From Calliopum simillimum (Eukaryota; Arthropoda; Insecta; Diptera; Lauxaniidae): DNA of 64,000 nt. Location: positions 128,859,309 through 128,923,308 of the forward strand of contig OX638368.1 in assembly GCA_951812925.1 (NCBI GenBank), in the 5' to 3' direction. Positions 38,005 to 50,100 of this stretch are shown piece after piece. Each line of letters opens with the position of its first letter. Positions within the stretch are counted from its first letter, which is position 1. The notes under the pieces were generated by a model. The model saw nothing but the letters and a program-made list of their open reading frames with translations, searched no databases and was not told the DNA's origin. A program made the translations under genes and the position numbers.

Positions 38005-38323
38005 ATATGAATGAGTAACTAAATTGGAGCGTCAGCGTTATTTTACTGTCAAAAACTTCTCATGTACGTACAATTTGCATTTCGCATACCGAAATTGTCA
38101 ACGCTCAACTATTCGAATTTCCAATTTTGACAAAGCGTTACGAAGTGAAGTTAGCTGCAGAAAAGTAAAAAAAGAAACAACAATATGATATTTATGAAGC
38201 CGTAACTCATCTCATTCATCATTTAGTAAACGTCAATTAAATCTGAAAAAGTCGCAAATCACTATTTAAGTCTCCGGTGGAAACAAGCCATAAGAACAAT
38301 AAGTGCAAAACCGGTTATACCCA

Positions 38324-38744
38324 ATTCTCACTTGCCTGGTTAACCAGCCTAAAATCAGAAAATCTTGATAATCACAGAACCACGTTCACACCTTTTACCT
38401 GGATGAGTCATCTATCATTTCAATGACACTTTACCAAAACACGCCACTAATTTCACTTTTTTCATATATATTTTTATATATTTCGTTATTTAAATTTTTT
38501 TTAAAACAATTGAGATGAACACATTTTTAATTTTAGCTTAAATTTGCTTTTTATTAAAAATATTTCATGTGTTTACATTTTGCATTTGTCAAAAAAAAAA
38601 AAAAAATTCCCAAATTTCCCTGGGATTTTTTGAATTTGAAAACTAGCTAATCTTTTCCATACAAATCGAAAAGCTTTTTATTTGGAAAACTATCCTGGTT
38701 AGTGCTTTATCAGCATTCATCTGTTTAACCAGGGAAGTGAGAAT
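38324..38744. mobile_element. MITE with ATTCTCACTTGCCTGGTTAA ends
   Basis: The left end at 38324 and the right end at about 38721-38744 are reverse complements over about 24 bases with two differences. The interior is AT-rich with a poly-A run near 38592 and no coding text. The target duplication was not identified. Confidence 0.65.
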
Positions 38745-38929
38745 AGTGTATTAAACTGCTTAAATATTCGAATAACTTATTAAATTCAATTTATTTTACT
38801 TCAAAATAACCAGCACAGTCCAAAATCAATTTTATTTTTATTTTATTTTGTTTATTTTTCCCCTTTCAAATGTCAATTTTGCTTTGCTCCGTCTTTTAGT
38901 CTGAATGCTCGTTTGCTATAATCTCTTTC

Positions 38930-39121
38930 ATTTTGTCCGTAGCCGAGTGCAGACGTGTTTTCGGGTGTAGTTGTTTTCGTGTGTCTTAGCGTCGGAGCCT
39001 TTTCATGTGCCTTTTTCAAGGTTATTAAATGTTATTTTGTTTAAACTGTTGAATGTGAAATACCCTGGCAATGTGAGATGATTCCAGCCATTTAATTCTA
39101 TAGCCAAAAAAAAAAAAAAAA
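38930..39121 (+). mobile_element. Short poly(A)-tailed retroposon, copy 1
   Basis: The sequence runs from CATTTTGTCC through GCCGAGTGCAGACGTGTTTT, TTTCATGT, CTTTTTCAAG and CCTGGCAAT to an A-tail at 39105-39121. The same order of phrases occurs at 43272-43494 on the other strand, where an 18-bp target duplication proves retroposition. No target duplication is visible for this copy. It lies about 290 bp upstream of the C14orf119-like start codon, so it could contribute to that promoter or leader. Confidence 0.6.
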
Positions 39122-39407
39122 CCCTATGGTGTAAGCACTGAAGCCATCAAGCTTGGCCGGGCAGATTTTAGATTGATAGTCTAAAGCGGCCTTCTGTTGA
39201 GTACATTGATTAATAGATTGATAATTTAAAGGTCCCTAATATTGCATCCGTGGCTTGAAAATAAAATAAGTAAAGGAGAAAATAAAAAGTGCATAAAATT
39301 TTGAAAAGATGTTATTCCAGAAACTCGAGCATTCCAATTAAAATTCTCAAGAAAATTTTTAAACTTTTTCGTAGTTAATTATTTTGTGATTTTGTGAACA
39401 TTAAAAA

Positions 39408-40739
39408 ATGTCTGTAAACAATTTGAGCACTGATGGAGAATTTCGCTATGTAATCCAGTGGTTTAACGAGTGGAGCGGCCTTCAGCGTGATGACTTTATT
39501 CCAGTCTTGATGGAGTGTCTTAATGAAGATGCTAGTCCAGTATTCATAAACGGAATCGGGAGTACTAGCGGTAGACCGATGAGTCTTTTTCAATGCAGGG
39601 TATGGAAAAATATTACTAAACGAAACCAGTTTCTTGAGTTTCTTTTATTTTTACTTTGAGCTTAAGTCCAGTTTAGCGACAAACATAATTTATTTGACGT
39701 GGTTTTAGATACTAAGAAAAATATGTATGTAATCAAAAAATGTATCACTTGATATATATGCTTAATAGAGCGGATCGATTACTTTTCCTGTTGATTTTAG
39801 GATGTTAAGTTAAATTCAAAGCTTAAAACTGGTCAGGAACATATGGCTGCGGCTAATTTCGAGGCGGCTAAAAATCGTTTGAAGTTTTAAGTTTTCATCT
39901 ATTTGGCGGCGAGATTTGGGCACGATTTCCGCGGATGACGATATTTTTTTTATAAATCGACCCAAAATAAGTCAAAAATATAAAAATAAAATTTGTCGAT
40001 ATCTCGCATCATTTTCGAGATATCAAGGCATTATTTCGAAAATTTTGTTTCCTAACGCCCATTATTAAGCTTTACAGATTTCTTGCCTTTAGTGACCACC
40101 TTTAGTGACCACTAGTGAAATTTTCAGTAGAATAATAGAACGCTTTAACCCCTTATAATCCAGTTTTTGGGAAGAGTGGTCAAAAGACCCATAAAACAGG
40201 ATAAATTGTGTTAATGTGGCCTAAGAAAATCCCCATTATGACCTCGAGACGAGATTTATCCGAAATGTAATGCTAAAAATTTCTAGATGGTTCATTTTAT
40301 TTGATTTGTGGGAAGTGTGATAATTTTATTTTGTTTTTTAAACTGTTTTTTATCTCTTTTACAGATTAAACTTTTTCGTGAATGGACTCCGAAGTGGCCT
40401 GCTGAGCTAAAGCATAAGCTCAGAGATACACTTTTTGAAATTGATTCGAAAGTAAGTGAGAAAATAACGCCGAATAGCGTAGAAGAAGCTGTAGCTGCCG
40501 ACGTAGTATCAGAAGTAGCTGCTGTACAAGAAATAACAGAAATTAACGAGAGCGAAAGAAATTTCTTAGCGCCAGTAATATCTGAAGAGACTGATAATGC
40601 TTCAAAAGATGCAATTAAAACTACAGAAAGCGATCTAGTTAACAACACGGAACTAGAATCCGATATAAACATTCCACAAGCACAAGTAGCTTCTGATACA
40701 CAAGCATCAAATAATCCAGAGCCTTCCTTAATTATATAA
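39408..40739 (+). CDS. C14orf119-like (DUF4508) protein, 188 aa
   Basis: Exon 1 is 39408-39599 (donor AGG/GTATGG) and exon 2 is 40365-40739 (acceptor TTTTACAG); the phase is 0 and the total is 189 codons with the stop. The N-terminal half reads VIQWFNEWSGLQRDDFIPVL, then SLFQCRIKLFREWTPKWPAE across the splice. This matches the layout of vertebrate C14orf119, which has a WF..WS..QR..FL helix and then an F.CQLRLW..W segment. The C-terminal ~75 residues are acidic, Ser/Ala/Glu-rich and probably disordered. The molecular function of this family is not established to my knowledge. The gene stands alone, with convergent orientation to the small gene at 42.4-43.0 kb. The start codon context AAAAATG is good for a fly gene. 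Confidence 0.8.
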
Positions 40740-42437
40740 ATGCTTTAATAATCGAAAGTAAATTATTATTAGCACAAAATTTACATGCCATCAATGAGTT
40801 ATATGTTATAGCATCAAAGCATGTCAGCACAAGTAGTAAGACTGCAATCTTATAAAAAAAAATTGTATTTTGTCAGTCGGAAAACAATGCGCTAATTGAG
40901 GTCACATTCATACTTTTACCAATTTCTTTCTATTGTTTTGACTGACCTTTCCACCAAATAGATTTTTTATTTTATATCACAATCTTTAATACTATAATAT
41001 GATGCGTTAATTGAGTTGCCCAGAAGATAGTGCGGTTTGGTCCATTTTTTTAAAATATTTTCTGATTTTTGCAAATTTTAGCAGAATAAATGATATTCTT
41101 CTTGAATATTAAATAATTTATTCATTCCATAATTTTTTCTAGGTTAAATAGCCCTTATTTCGATAACTACAGAATATTTCGTTGGGTTAAAACTACAACA
41201 AGACATCTACATTTTCCATGTTTTGAGAAAAAAGCGTTTTAAGTTTTTTAAAATTCGTTTTTTGTATGGGATTTGGAAATTTTCTGCTTTTTATTCTTTA
41301 TATAAAATTTAATGGGGACGACGTTTCAAAAACCCGACTAGGCTGAGGCATAGAGCAGTTTTTTCTGTTTACTTAACTCAAAACAACAATATATGTGACC
41401 GGGTCTCAGTTTAAGGTGGAATTCAGTGCTTTGACATGTTCTGAACAATTTACAACTGATTTGAGGCCAATTATCAAATTACAAATATCAATCAGCGGTT
41501 TTACCGAACCTCTACTCTGTAAAAATTGATAAATGACAAACTTTGAACTTCGATATCTACAAACTTGAGTTTTTCATTTTACGATTTCAAAATGCCACAA
41601 TTTTTTGAATTGTCCAGTGATGGAGGGGTCATTTTATTGAAAATTGTAAGTGTTTTTAGAAAATGCAAAAAAACGGTTTTTTTATTCTGTGAAGATAAGG
41701 TATCGTTAGCTTAATATGGAAAAGGTGTAACTCAAATTTTTTCGAAATTGATTTTTTTTGCATATTCTCCCTAAAAAAATTAATTATTATGTAGATGTCT
41801 AGTTGTAGTTTAGTAATTTCAACCCGACGATTTCAGTAGAATTTAAAAAATAATCATAATTAAAAATACAAAGTTTTTCAATTAATATTTTGAACTTAAC
41901 CGCATTGGCTTCTGCGCAACTCTGAAATTGTTGTGGTTTAACGTCTGATCAGCGAAAAAATTAAAATTACATTTTTTTATATCATGATGTATTTATTTAA
42001 CACAAAAGTATTTGGCAAAAGAACTAATTAAATTAGTAATTTAATAAACATTTCCCAAAATCATTTGGAAAACATTAACATTTTTTCAAAGCTTTTTGCA
42101 AATTTCTGAAAAAATTCCGAGCGCTTTCCAGGTATTTATGTGAAGCATTAATGGTAAGATGTAAGCTCCAAAATACATGTCTTCTTTTAAAGACGAAGGA
42201 TAGTACTACAATATATGACGCATTTTATAGAAAATAGCAAAATAATTTCGTGATTTTAATTTAAGGTTAGTATATATCAAAAAGTATACGTGATAAACTA
42301 GTTCTGAGAGTGTATTCAGATTCAGCATCAATAAATACATCGAAAATTACCATCTTTGTTTCAGTTTTTTTTTTTTCAAAAACTTTCGACCTTTTTTCAA
42401 AATCTGCATGGATCTAAAGTATTGGTTTTTTGCTTGT
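40740..42437. other. Gene-free AT-rich region with a weak inverted repeat
   Basis: Between two convergent 3' ends. Only an imperfect inverted repeat is noticed: ACTACAACAAGACATCTACAT near 41194 and its complement near 41791-41815, with GTTGGGTT nearby on each side. This may be an old foldback of about 650 bp. No coding sequence is recognised. Confidence 0.5.
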
Positions 42438-42976
42438 TCAACAAAATTCGATATTTTTAGCTAATTTGCCTGCACCAACTTCCATTACTTGAGCATAGGA
42501 GCTTGCATAATTTTGCCAATTGTCAAAAATTCCAGCCCACTGTGCGTCTTACTGAGGAAATTCCGTAAAGAAATTAAAAGAAACTCGCGATAATAACACG
42601 TCTGGTGAATGCACAAGCAATCATTGAAGATAAAATGGGTGAAATTTATTTTGCTTTTTAGTTTTTCACTGCTACATACTGATATTCATAATTTTGTCTC
42701 GATTTTGTTTTGATTATCAAATTTATATTGAAGGGTGTTTTTTTGGTAGTACTACATTATTTCATTGACTACACATTGCATTTTCTTCGTAAGAAAAACA
42801 CCGAAGAAAAAAATTAACGTACTTTTAGTTAATGACCAAGTTGCAGCATCATATAGGACACTACCTGCATATTTCTTTATAGTATTACCAACATCGTTGA
42901 AACTGACGCTTTGGCCTGCCTCTGCAGGAGCAGAATCAGGAGCATTAGATGTTGTTGTATCCTCTTGATCGCTCAT
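42438..42976 (-). CDS. Small unrecognised protein, 87 aa spliced or 74 aa unspliced
   Basis: The start MSDQEDTTTSNAPDS has a good context (AAAAATGAGC). Residues 1-51 are common to both models: an acidic Ser/Thr/Ala leader, then SFNDVGNTIKKYAGSVLYDA. In model 1, exon 1 ends at 42823 (donor GTACGT) and exon 2 is 42547-42438, adding NAQWAGIFDNWQNYASSYAQ and ending NIEFC; the frame closes, giving 87 residues. In model 2 the intron is retained, adding STLIFFFGVFLTKK, a hydrophobic possible membrane segment, and stopping at 42752; an AATAAA hexamer near 42646-42651 could end that transcript. The acceptor of model 1 (GTAAG/AC) sits 4 bases past a stronger-looking CCTCAG, so it is uncertain. The function is unknown. 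Confidence 0.5.
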
Positions 42977-43271
42977 TTTTTGATAGTAGCTTTTATTTAA
43001 GTAGCAATTTTATTAGACAGTGACAACCTATAGAGAAAATATACTAATCTTTCATTTATTATTGTTTAGTTTGTGAACTTTTTACTTTCTTTTAATCCTG
43101 TAAGTGTAGATGCATAGGTTAGTAATAGGTCTCAAGCTGCTATTGAAATACGAACAGATATCAACGCTCTATGGACTTTTGCTTGTTTCAAGCTTTATAA
43201 AAAACAATATGAACTAATTGAAATTTAGAAAAAAAATATACAAAATCTTTAATAGAATTTAATTCTTTATT

Positions 43272-43494
43272 TTTTTTTTTTTTGATTATTAAAACTAAGG
43301 TTGGCCGAACATTAAGTTCATATTGCCAGGTTGTATCCAATTGTAAATTTCTTGATTAAAATATATTTTTATCTATTTTAGGTTATTATTTAAAGTCTCA
43401 TTTCATAATCTTGAAAAAGATACATGAAATGGCTCTAACGAACAGACACGCCGACGAAAAACACGTCTGCACTCGGCAGCAGACAAAACGGAAG
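43272..43494 (-). mobile_element. Short poly(A)-tailed retroposon, copy 2, with 18-bp target duplication
   Basis: On the minus strand it starts CGTTTTGTCTGCTGCCGAGT, continues GCAGACGTGTTTTTCG, TTTCATGTATCTTTTTCAAG and CCTGGCAAT, and ends in an A-tail. The word AGAATTTAATTCTTTATT occurs on both sides (43254-43271 and 43495-43512). A long duplication plus an A-tail is the signature of LINE-driven target-primed insertion. No protein is encoded. It is related to 38930-39121. Confidence 0.8.
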
Positions 43495-43992
43495 AGAATT
43501 TAATTCTTTATTTTGTATCAGCGACTATATAACCCTTTCAGACCCAGACTACACGATTGTGTTATCTGAATTTTTCAGAGTTAAACCATTTTTATTTATT
43601 ACAATAAAATCGGTCAAGTACATACATTTTTCGCCTCGAATTGCTGAAGTTCTTTTTCGTTTTACAGAATTCTTTGCAGTATTTAACTTTACAATTGGTT
43701 TTCGCATTAGAAACGAGTTACACCGTCGGTCTGTAAAGAATAATCAAATTTTTTCTTGTATTAAAAAAAATAAATCAAGACTGCCAAAATGCTAAAATAT
43801 CATTTAACTCAAAAGTTAATGACAATTTGATCCAAATTTTTATATCTTGCTATACCGCAAGTGCATTCATTAGGAACAAATCAAATGGTTTTGATCCACT
43901 GCGAAAAATACTAGGAACAGGTTAATTGACTCTTACTAGTTAAATTTCATTTAGCAATCTATGGATATAGAAGGAAAATGCGACACATATTT

Positions 43993-44140
43993 GGGGTTAT
44001 CGTGAATCAATATTCCCAAGGAATTTTTCTCAGACTGCCGTTCATTCTCTATCGCATTTAGTCTTTTTCTCAAACTGCAATAGAGAATGCACGGCAGTCT
44101 GAGAAAAATTCCCCGGAAATATTAATTCACGATAACCCCC
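43993..44140. mobile_element. 148-bp palindromic MITE, ATTT target duplication
   Basis: Left arm GGGGTTATCGTGAATCAATA and its complement on the right (to 44140) continue through CAGACTGCCGT to the centre, giving arms of about 60 bp. ATTT flanks both sides (43989-43992 and 44141-44144). The right end has one extra C. Confidence 0.8.
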
Positions 44141-44242
44141 ATTTAGTCTTTATGCTCCCATGTATACATATGTGATTTTTTAAAATGTTCCATTAATATA
44201 TTTGATTTTGTTCGGGACACGGTTTTTTTATATTTCTGAACT

Positions 44243-44385
44243 ACTGAAATAAGCTGATAACATATTAAAATATTGCTCTTTTGAGACGGAGGCTTCAGTT
44301 TTATTGTAGCGATCGTGCGTGAAAGATTTAAGCAGAACTCCACTTTGTGAAAAAATTATTAACTTGTGCTTGTCTTGAAGCATTC
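44243..44385 (+). promoter_or_regulatory. Core promoter block of CLIP protease gene 1
   Basis: About 140 bp here match 54945-55084, the block just upstream of the paralogous gene. Shared landmarks are AGCTGATAACATAT, a TATA-like AT stretch near 44263, an insect initiator TCAGTT at 44295-44300, ATCGTGCGTGAAAGAT, and a TTGAAGCATT end. Gene 1 also has GCGATCG just after the initiator. Spacing of TATA-like and initiator elements is similar in both. The start codon is 2.8 kb downstream because an element lies between. Confidence 0.6.
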
Positions 44386-44390
44386 ATTTA

Positions 44391-47091
44391 TATCCCAACA
44401 AACAATTTTATAAATAGTACGATTTAATACATGAAAATTGTACATTCCATTTGTGAATACCCAACGTTTTAATAACCGTATCGTAAGTTTACAATTGAAC
44501 CACTTGGAAAATGTTTACTTCCAAATAATTTTGCTACGAGGGTAGGGTGGTTTAAAAAATTAAAGTTGCTCAGATTTTCGCTCCCACGTAATCAAAAGAT
44601 TCTCTTTGATGTAAATTAACACCATGTACATTTAAGAGAACATTCGACGCATCCCAAACCATTTTAAAAACCAAAAAGTAAGTTGTCCTAAACATGGGAA
44701 ACATTTTTCTTTTAAAATTTAAACTGTTCAACTTCTTATATCGATTTTGAGCCGCTCAATTTGAATTTGGAATGTATTGTTCCATAAGATCTGTACTGAG
44801 AAATAAATTTGCAAATATTCTCTGAAATGAACCACATTTTACATGGTGTTTATTTACATAAAAGAGAATCTTTAGGTCAGTGAAATACAACGCCTATGCC
44901 TGCGGGCATTCAAACTTTTGTGCTTAAAAGGTTTCCGTATGCGTATTCACTCACAAAATACGCTAGTATTGAGTTTGGATATCACTGCTTGAGGTGCTGT
45001 GGCAGCGAAAATTCAAGTAAACCCGTGTATATTCACTTCATCCTTCTGTTTGCAATGCAGAAAAGGAGGCATGGTAGGTATAGAAAAGCATATATATTTT
45101 TGATCAGGGTTTCCTCCTATGTCGATTTAGCCATGTCCGCCTGTCTATCTACCCGTTTGGATTTTCTGTGAAAATCATTTTAATATTTTTTTTTGGGATA
45201 CCTAATTCAATGAAATTTCTTTCTTCGTGGGATCGAAGATGAGCGAAATCGGTTAACGGACACGCCTATCGCAAACAACAAATAGTAAGTACAAGCTCTG
45301 AGCAGAAACTGGTTGAATACGGACAAGAGGGAGTGGTAGCTCCCATATAAGCTGTTTTCAAAATGCTGTAGCAAGCGTTATTTGAAGTAATATAACAAAA
45401 TTCAACTCAAGTACTAGAAATAGTTAGTGGAGCTTTGAGCAAAAACTATGTATGTGATAAATGTAGGGGAGATTAGGGAGCTTTGCAACAGAGGGAGTTG
45501 TGCAACACGTCGATGAATGTCAAATGACAGTAGTTTTAATGTGTCCAACTACTGTCAATTGTTTGTCTCGCTACGATCTTACTTTTTCACCAGCACAAAA
45601 AAGACGATTAGGATTACAGTAATCGTTCATCGAGCGAGCTACGATTAGGATTACGGTCATCGTAATTTAAAAAAAATTTAAATCGTAATTTAAGTTCGTT
45701 CGATGAAAGATTATAGTAATCCTTATATTGAAATGTTTTAAAATAGGATTTTTGGAATGATCTTTAGAAAAGTAATTCTAGAAATATACAAAATTAAAAC
45801 GCGATTTCAGTAGAAAGATTATTCTCTTTCGCTGGCATGATAAATAGTCCCCGTCGACATGCTCTTTCTGACTTTTTATTTAGTATTGCTAAAAGCTATC
45901 GTTGAATTTTAAAATTAAATATATGCATTTTTTAAATAGGTACATGTAAATTATGAATTACTTTCACCGGAAAATCAATTTTCTTTGTTTCTTTTGTCTT
46001 TGTTACTTGCGTTAAAAACTGTTAATGTTTTGTAAATATTGAAGATTTCTAATTAATTCAATATATACTTTCATTATTATTGTTGTATAGATATTGTTTT
46101 CGTTGAAATACATTTTATAACAGTGATTTCTTTTGATATTAAACAAAAGTAATCCTTTGCAACGATTGCAGTAATCCTTATTTAAAAAAATGGAAATAAA
46201 AATTACAGTAATCGTTCATCGAACGAACTTAAATTACGATTACAGTAAAAAAATCGAAATTACGATTACTGTAATCGTAATCTAAGCTCGTTCAATGAAC
46301 GATTATTGTAATCCTAATCGTCTTTTTTTGTTTTTAGCGATTACTGCAATCGTAATCGTTTTCTAACCGTAATCCTTATCGCCCAGCTCTGGTCAGTATA
46401 CACAAAACATTCCTTTGTGAATATCCTTTCAACTCATGAAAGTAATGATGCATAAACATTTGATGTATCGATGCCACGGTGGCCATTTTGAATATGTACA
46501 AAGTGGGGAGTTGCGCAACAAAATTACAAAAAGGCCGTCAAATCATGTCCAGCGAAGCGCCGTCGCACGTACTGCAGGTAGCGAAAATAATCCCAAGTCT
46601 GAATCTGAAGACTTGCAATACATGTGAAATGTGCCAATTTAACAACCAACTACTACACTTTTATTCACTGGGAATTGGATTAATTGGAAATTGTTTTTTT
46701 TTTTTTTTTTGATATTTAATATGATTTTCAACTTTACCATTGTTCATAAAGAATATTTATCAAAATATGTAATTTTCTTTAATTTAAAGCTGTGTTGCAC
46801 AACTCCCTCCGTGTTGCACAACTCCTTAAAAACACGTCTTTTGCGCTAACAAGCATAACTTTTAGATTTTTGGAAATTTCAACCAAACTTTTTAGCCAGA
46901 AGTTGTGTTTTGAGGCATACTAAAGATTCTATATACTGAGATGCTAAAAAAAAATTAATTTCATAGCTTTTTTCCCTGAAGCCAAACCTGTCGCACAACT
47001 CCCCATTCTTTCCTATAGTTTAATAAGATTATTTTTATTATTATTATTCCAAACGAATAATTTACAATAAGTAATTTTGTTTGTTGGGATA
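44391..47091. mobile_element. 2.7-kb element inserted between promoter and start codon of CLIP protease 1
   Basis: The left border TATCCCAACAAACAA (44391) and its complement ending at 47091 form short terminal inverted repeats, flanked by TA on both sides (44389-44390 and 47092-47093). Inside are a second inverted repeat set (about 45470-47005) and dispersed-repeat phrases (GATTTAGCCATGTCCGCCTG near 45124; ACGGACACGCCTATCGC near 45258). No transposase is recognised. Without it, the promoter would lie about 160 bp from the start codon, as it does in gene 2. Confidence 0.6.
45470..47005. repeat. Composite inverted-repeat element with GGGAGTTGTGCAACA motifs
   Basis: The word GGGAGTTGTGCAACA or close variants occurs near 45500 and 46507 in one orientation and near 46793, 46815 and 46989 in the other. 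Between them, ATTACAGTAATCGTTCATCGA-type text occurs in opposed copies around 45600-45730 and 46200-46380. This looks like a foldback with subterminal repeats, nested in the larger element. Confidence 0.55.
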
Positions 47092-47158
47092 TAGTACCAA
47101 GGCAAATACATACATATGTACATATCAACATAGTACGTTGCAAAAAAAAGAAGGAATA

Positions 47159-50100
47159 ATGCCAATGCTTTTAAGATTAACATTGTTTTTTGTTGGATGC
47201 ATCTTACACATAAATTTGGGCAAAGCACGTAAGTAAATAAATCTACACGTATGTAGGTTCATATAGGTTACATATCAGTTGATAAGTTGTCGAAATTTGA
47301 ATTTGAATTTAATTTAATAATCACACCTATCCTCAACCAAAAATAAGTTTAATGAAAATACCTAATGAAACGGTTCACGACATCTTATTCCAATGTATTT
47401 GCCGGTGCTGAATCGAAATCCAGTCTTGGAATTGCTCTATCACATATGGTTTTTGCGATACTCTAAGCTAAAAGTTCAAAAACTTGATTTTTGAGACTAT
47501 ATAGAGGATACACGAAATTGTTTTGCTATTTTCCTTAAGAAGTTATGCCCACTTTAAAATGATTCATGAAAGCTACAAATCGTATATGGATTCTCATATG
47601 ATTTTTCACCCCATGGTCTCATTTTCAAATAGTCATAACTCAGTGTGCCAGACGGTTCAAATCTCCGCTTTTTTATCCGTTACGGATCCGTTACTGATCC
47701 GTTTGCGGGAGAAATTCCAAAAAAAAAAGATTCGCTTTTTTTTTTGGGAATCTCTCCCGCCAACGGATCCGTAACGGGTAAAAAAGCAAAGATATGAACC
47801 GTCTGGCACACTGGGAACTTTTTAAAGAAAAATCATACAAGACCACCTTGTAGCAAACTATGGAGACAAAAAGTAGTACTAAACGATGCATTTAGTAGAA
47901 AAGAGCAAAACAATTTCGTGCGTTGTATATATAAAGTCAAAAATCATGTTTTTGAATTTTTAGGTATGAATATTTCAAGAACCATAAGTGATAGAGCAAA
48001 TCTGAGACTCTAGTCGGATTCAGAAATGACAAATACATCAATAACGACTGGTTTGGTTTTGATTTGTTGTGTTTTTTCCAAATTTACCGTTTTTCGACCT
48101 AATTTTAAAAAACGATCAGCTAGGATTTCATTCGGAACTGATTTCAAAACTATAAAACAGCAGGAATAAGATGCCGTGAGCAGTTTCATTAGGCATTTCC
48201 ATGAAACTTCTCTTTGAACATTTCATTTTAGAGAATTATGGCTCCTGTATCACTCCAAATCGCGAAAGCGCCACTTGTATAGAGTTAAATCAATGCCCAG
48301 AACTTTATGCTTTGCTGCAATCTCCAAATATATCACCAAATGATCGTAGTTATTTAAGCCGTAGTCAATGTGGATTTGCCAATAACAAGGTTTTGGTAAG
48401 TTTTATTCAAAGAAAATGATCGAAATCGATCAACGGACACGCCTACCGCCCATACAAAAAATAAATTCAAAATGCAACTTTAGAAGTATTTTTCACGACA
48501 ACGCTACCAAAATGCACATTTCACTCAGACACAAAGAACTATAAATGCAAGCTCCCAACAAAAACTTGGTGAAATCGGACAAGAGGGCGTGGCACCTCCC
48601 ATATAAGCAAAAGCTTCAAAACGCTATACTGAAAACATTTTTTGAGATAATCCAACCAAATTTCACTCAGACACTAAGAACTATAAATGCAAGCACCCAA
48701 CAAAAACTGGGTGAACTCGGACAAGAGGGCGTGGCACCCCCCATATAAGCAAAATTTTCAAAATAATGCAGTGTGGGGTATTTAATGTTTCGCCAGGCCA
48801 AAGGTTACACCCTTACTAGTTTTTATATCATGTTCTATGTTGCGTGCAAATGTCTTAACAGTACTTGGATATGAAAGAAGAAAAAACAAATACTGCACAA
48901 AACTGTCTTTTTTGATTTGCTTCAGTTTAGTTCAGTGCTTATGCTGTAATTGTAGTGTACACTACACTCGCTCTCTATCTCTCTCGTGAAAATGTATGAA
49001 AGCTGCTACAATTCTGAGTTACCAATGCATTGCAACTTGCAAGTGCTACCATATCATGAATTTTACTGTAGTTTTTCTGCTTGCACGTTTTACACTGACC
49101 TGAAGTATTTGTTTGTTGAAAATATAGTACACTGAAGTATTTATTCGAGTAAGGTGTTTTTTGACACTGATGTACTTCATTGTCAAAATGAAATCAGAGT
49201 ACAGTAAATATTTGAATCTGTTACTTTATGGATCAAATACTTTAGTTCAGTGTAAAATGTGGCAGTAAAAAAAATATAATAGAGGTATTCACGATCTAGA
49301 GTAACGTCCTGCGTAACAGAGTAACAGGGTAACAGTGCACAACCCCAACAACAAAATATACGTAAGTTACTCTATTACTCTTTTACCCTTTTAGTCAAGC
49401 TATTTTCTAGTGCAAAATAATCTTACACTTTTGCCTTTTTTTTACTATTTCTATTTCTATAGAAACGTTTGAATTTGTTTATGATTGAGAGGCAATTTTC
49501 GTTCATCAAAAATAAAAATTTGAATGAGAGAAAAATATACATTTAAAAATTTTTTTTTTTGTTGTCAGCTAAAATTAATTTGAGAAACAAAAAGCAAATA
49601 TACGTGCAAAGTATTGAGTATGCTCACTATTCAGAGTAACTGAGTGCACTTTTACCCTGTTACTCAGCTCGTTACTCTAGATCGTGAATAACTCTACTAT
49701 ATTTCAAGATGTCTTTTGTAGGCCCCAAGTATATATTCGGAATACACTTTTGAAAATAATAATTTTACTAATAATATTTTAAGATCTTCTTTCTACAATA
49801 AATGTATACAGGTTTGCTGTCCCAACCGCATAAGAACAATAAGACTTCCGCAAGCACCAGAATGCGGTACAGTTTTGTCTAATAGAATCTATGGCGGAAA
49901 CGAAACCGAAATGGATGAGTTTCCATGGATGGCGCTTATTGAATATAGTAAACGTAAGCAAACAGTTTTTTAAATGATTTTAACAGTAATTCAGAGTATG
50001 GCAATGGGATCCCAATTCAAAACATTTAAGAGACCAATGCATCTTAATATTTTTGCTTATCAACCACATAACATACTTAAACTAATACTGACCTTAGTCA

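Larger units (their letters stand above)
33717..38929. other. Intergenic region between PpD3 and the C14orf119-like gene
   Basis: The two genes diverge, so this region holds both promoters. No coding sequence is recognised. It is dominated by the mobile-element remnants listed separately. Stretches at 35913-36465 and 36774-37527 hold AT-rich DNA with no clear structure, though 36070-36240 shares phrases (GAGATAT, CTTATGGTTTAGGAGATA) with the foldback at 61.6-62.8 kb. Confidence 0.6.

Noticed and set aside
40292..40672. 126-aa minus-strand frame opposite the C14orf119-like exon 2
   Set aside because: It is an antisense shadow of an Ala/Ser/Glu-rich coding exon and has no homology.
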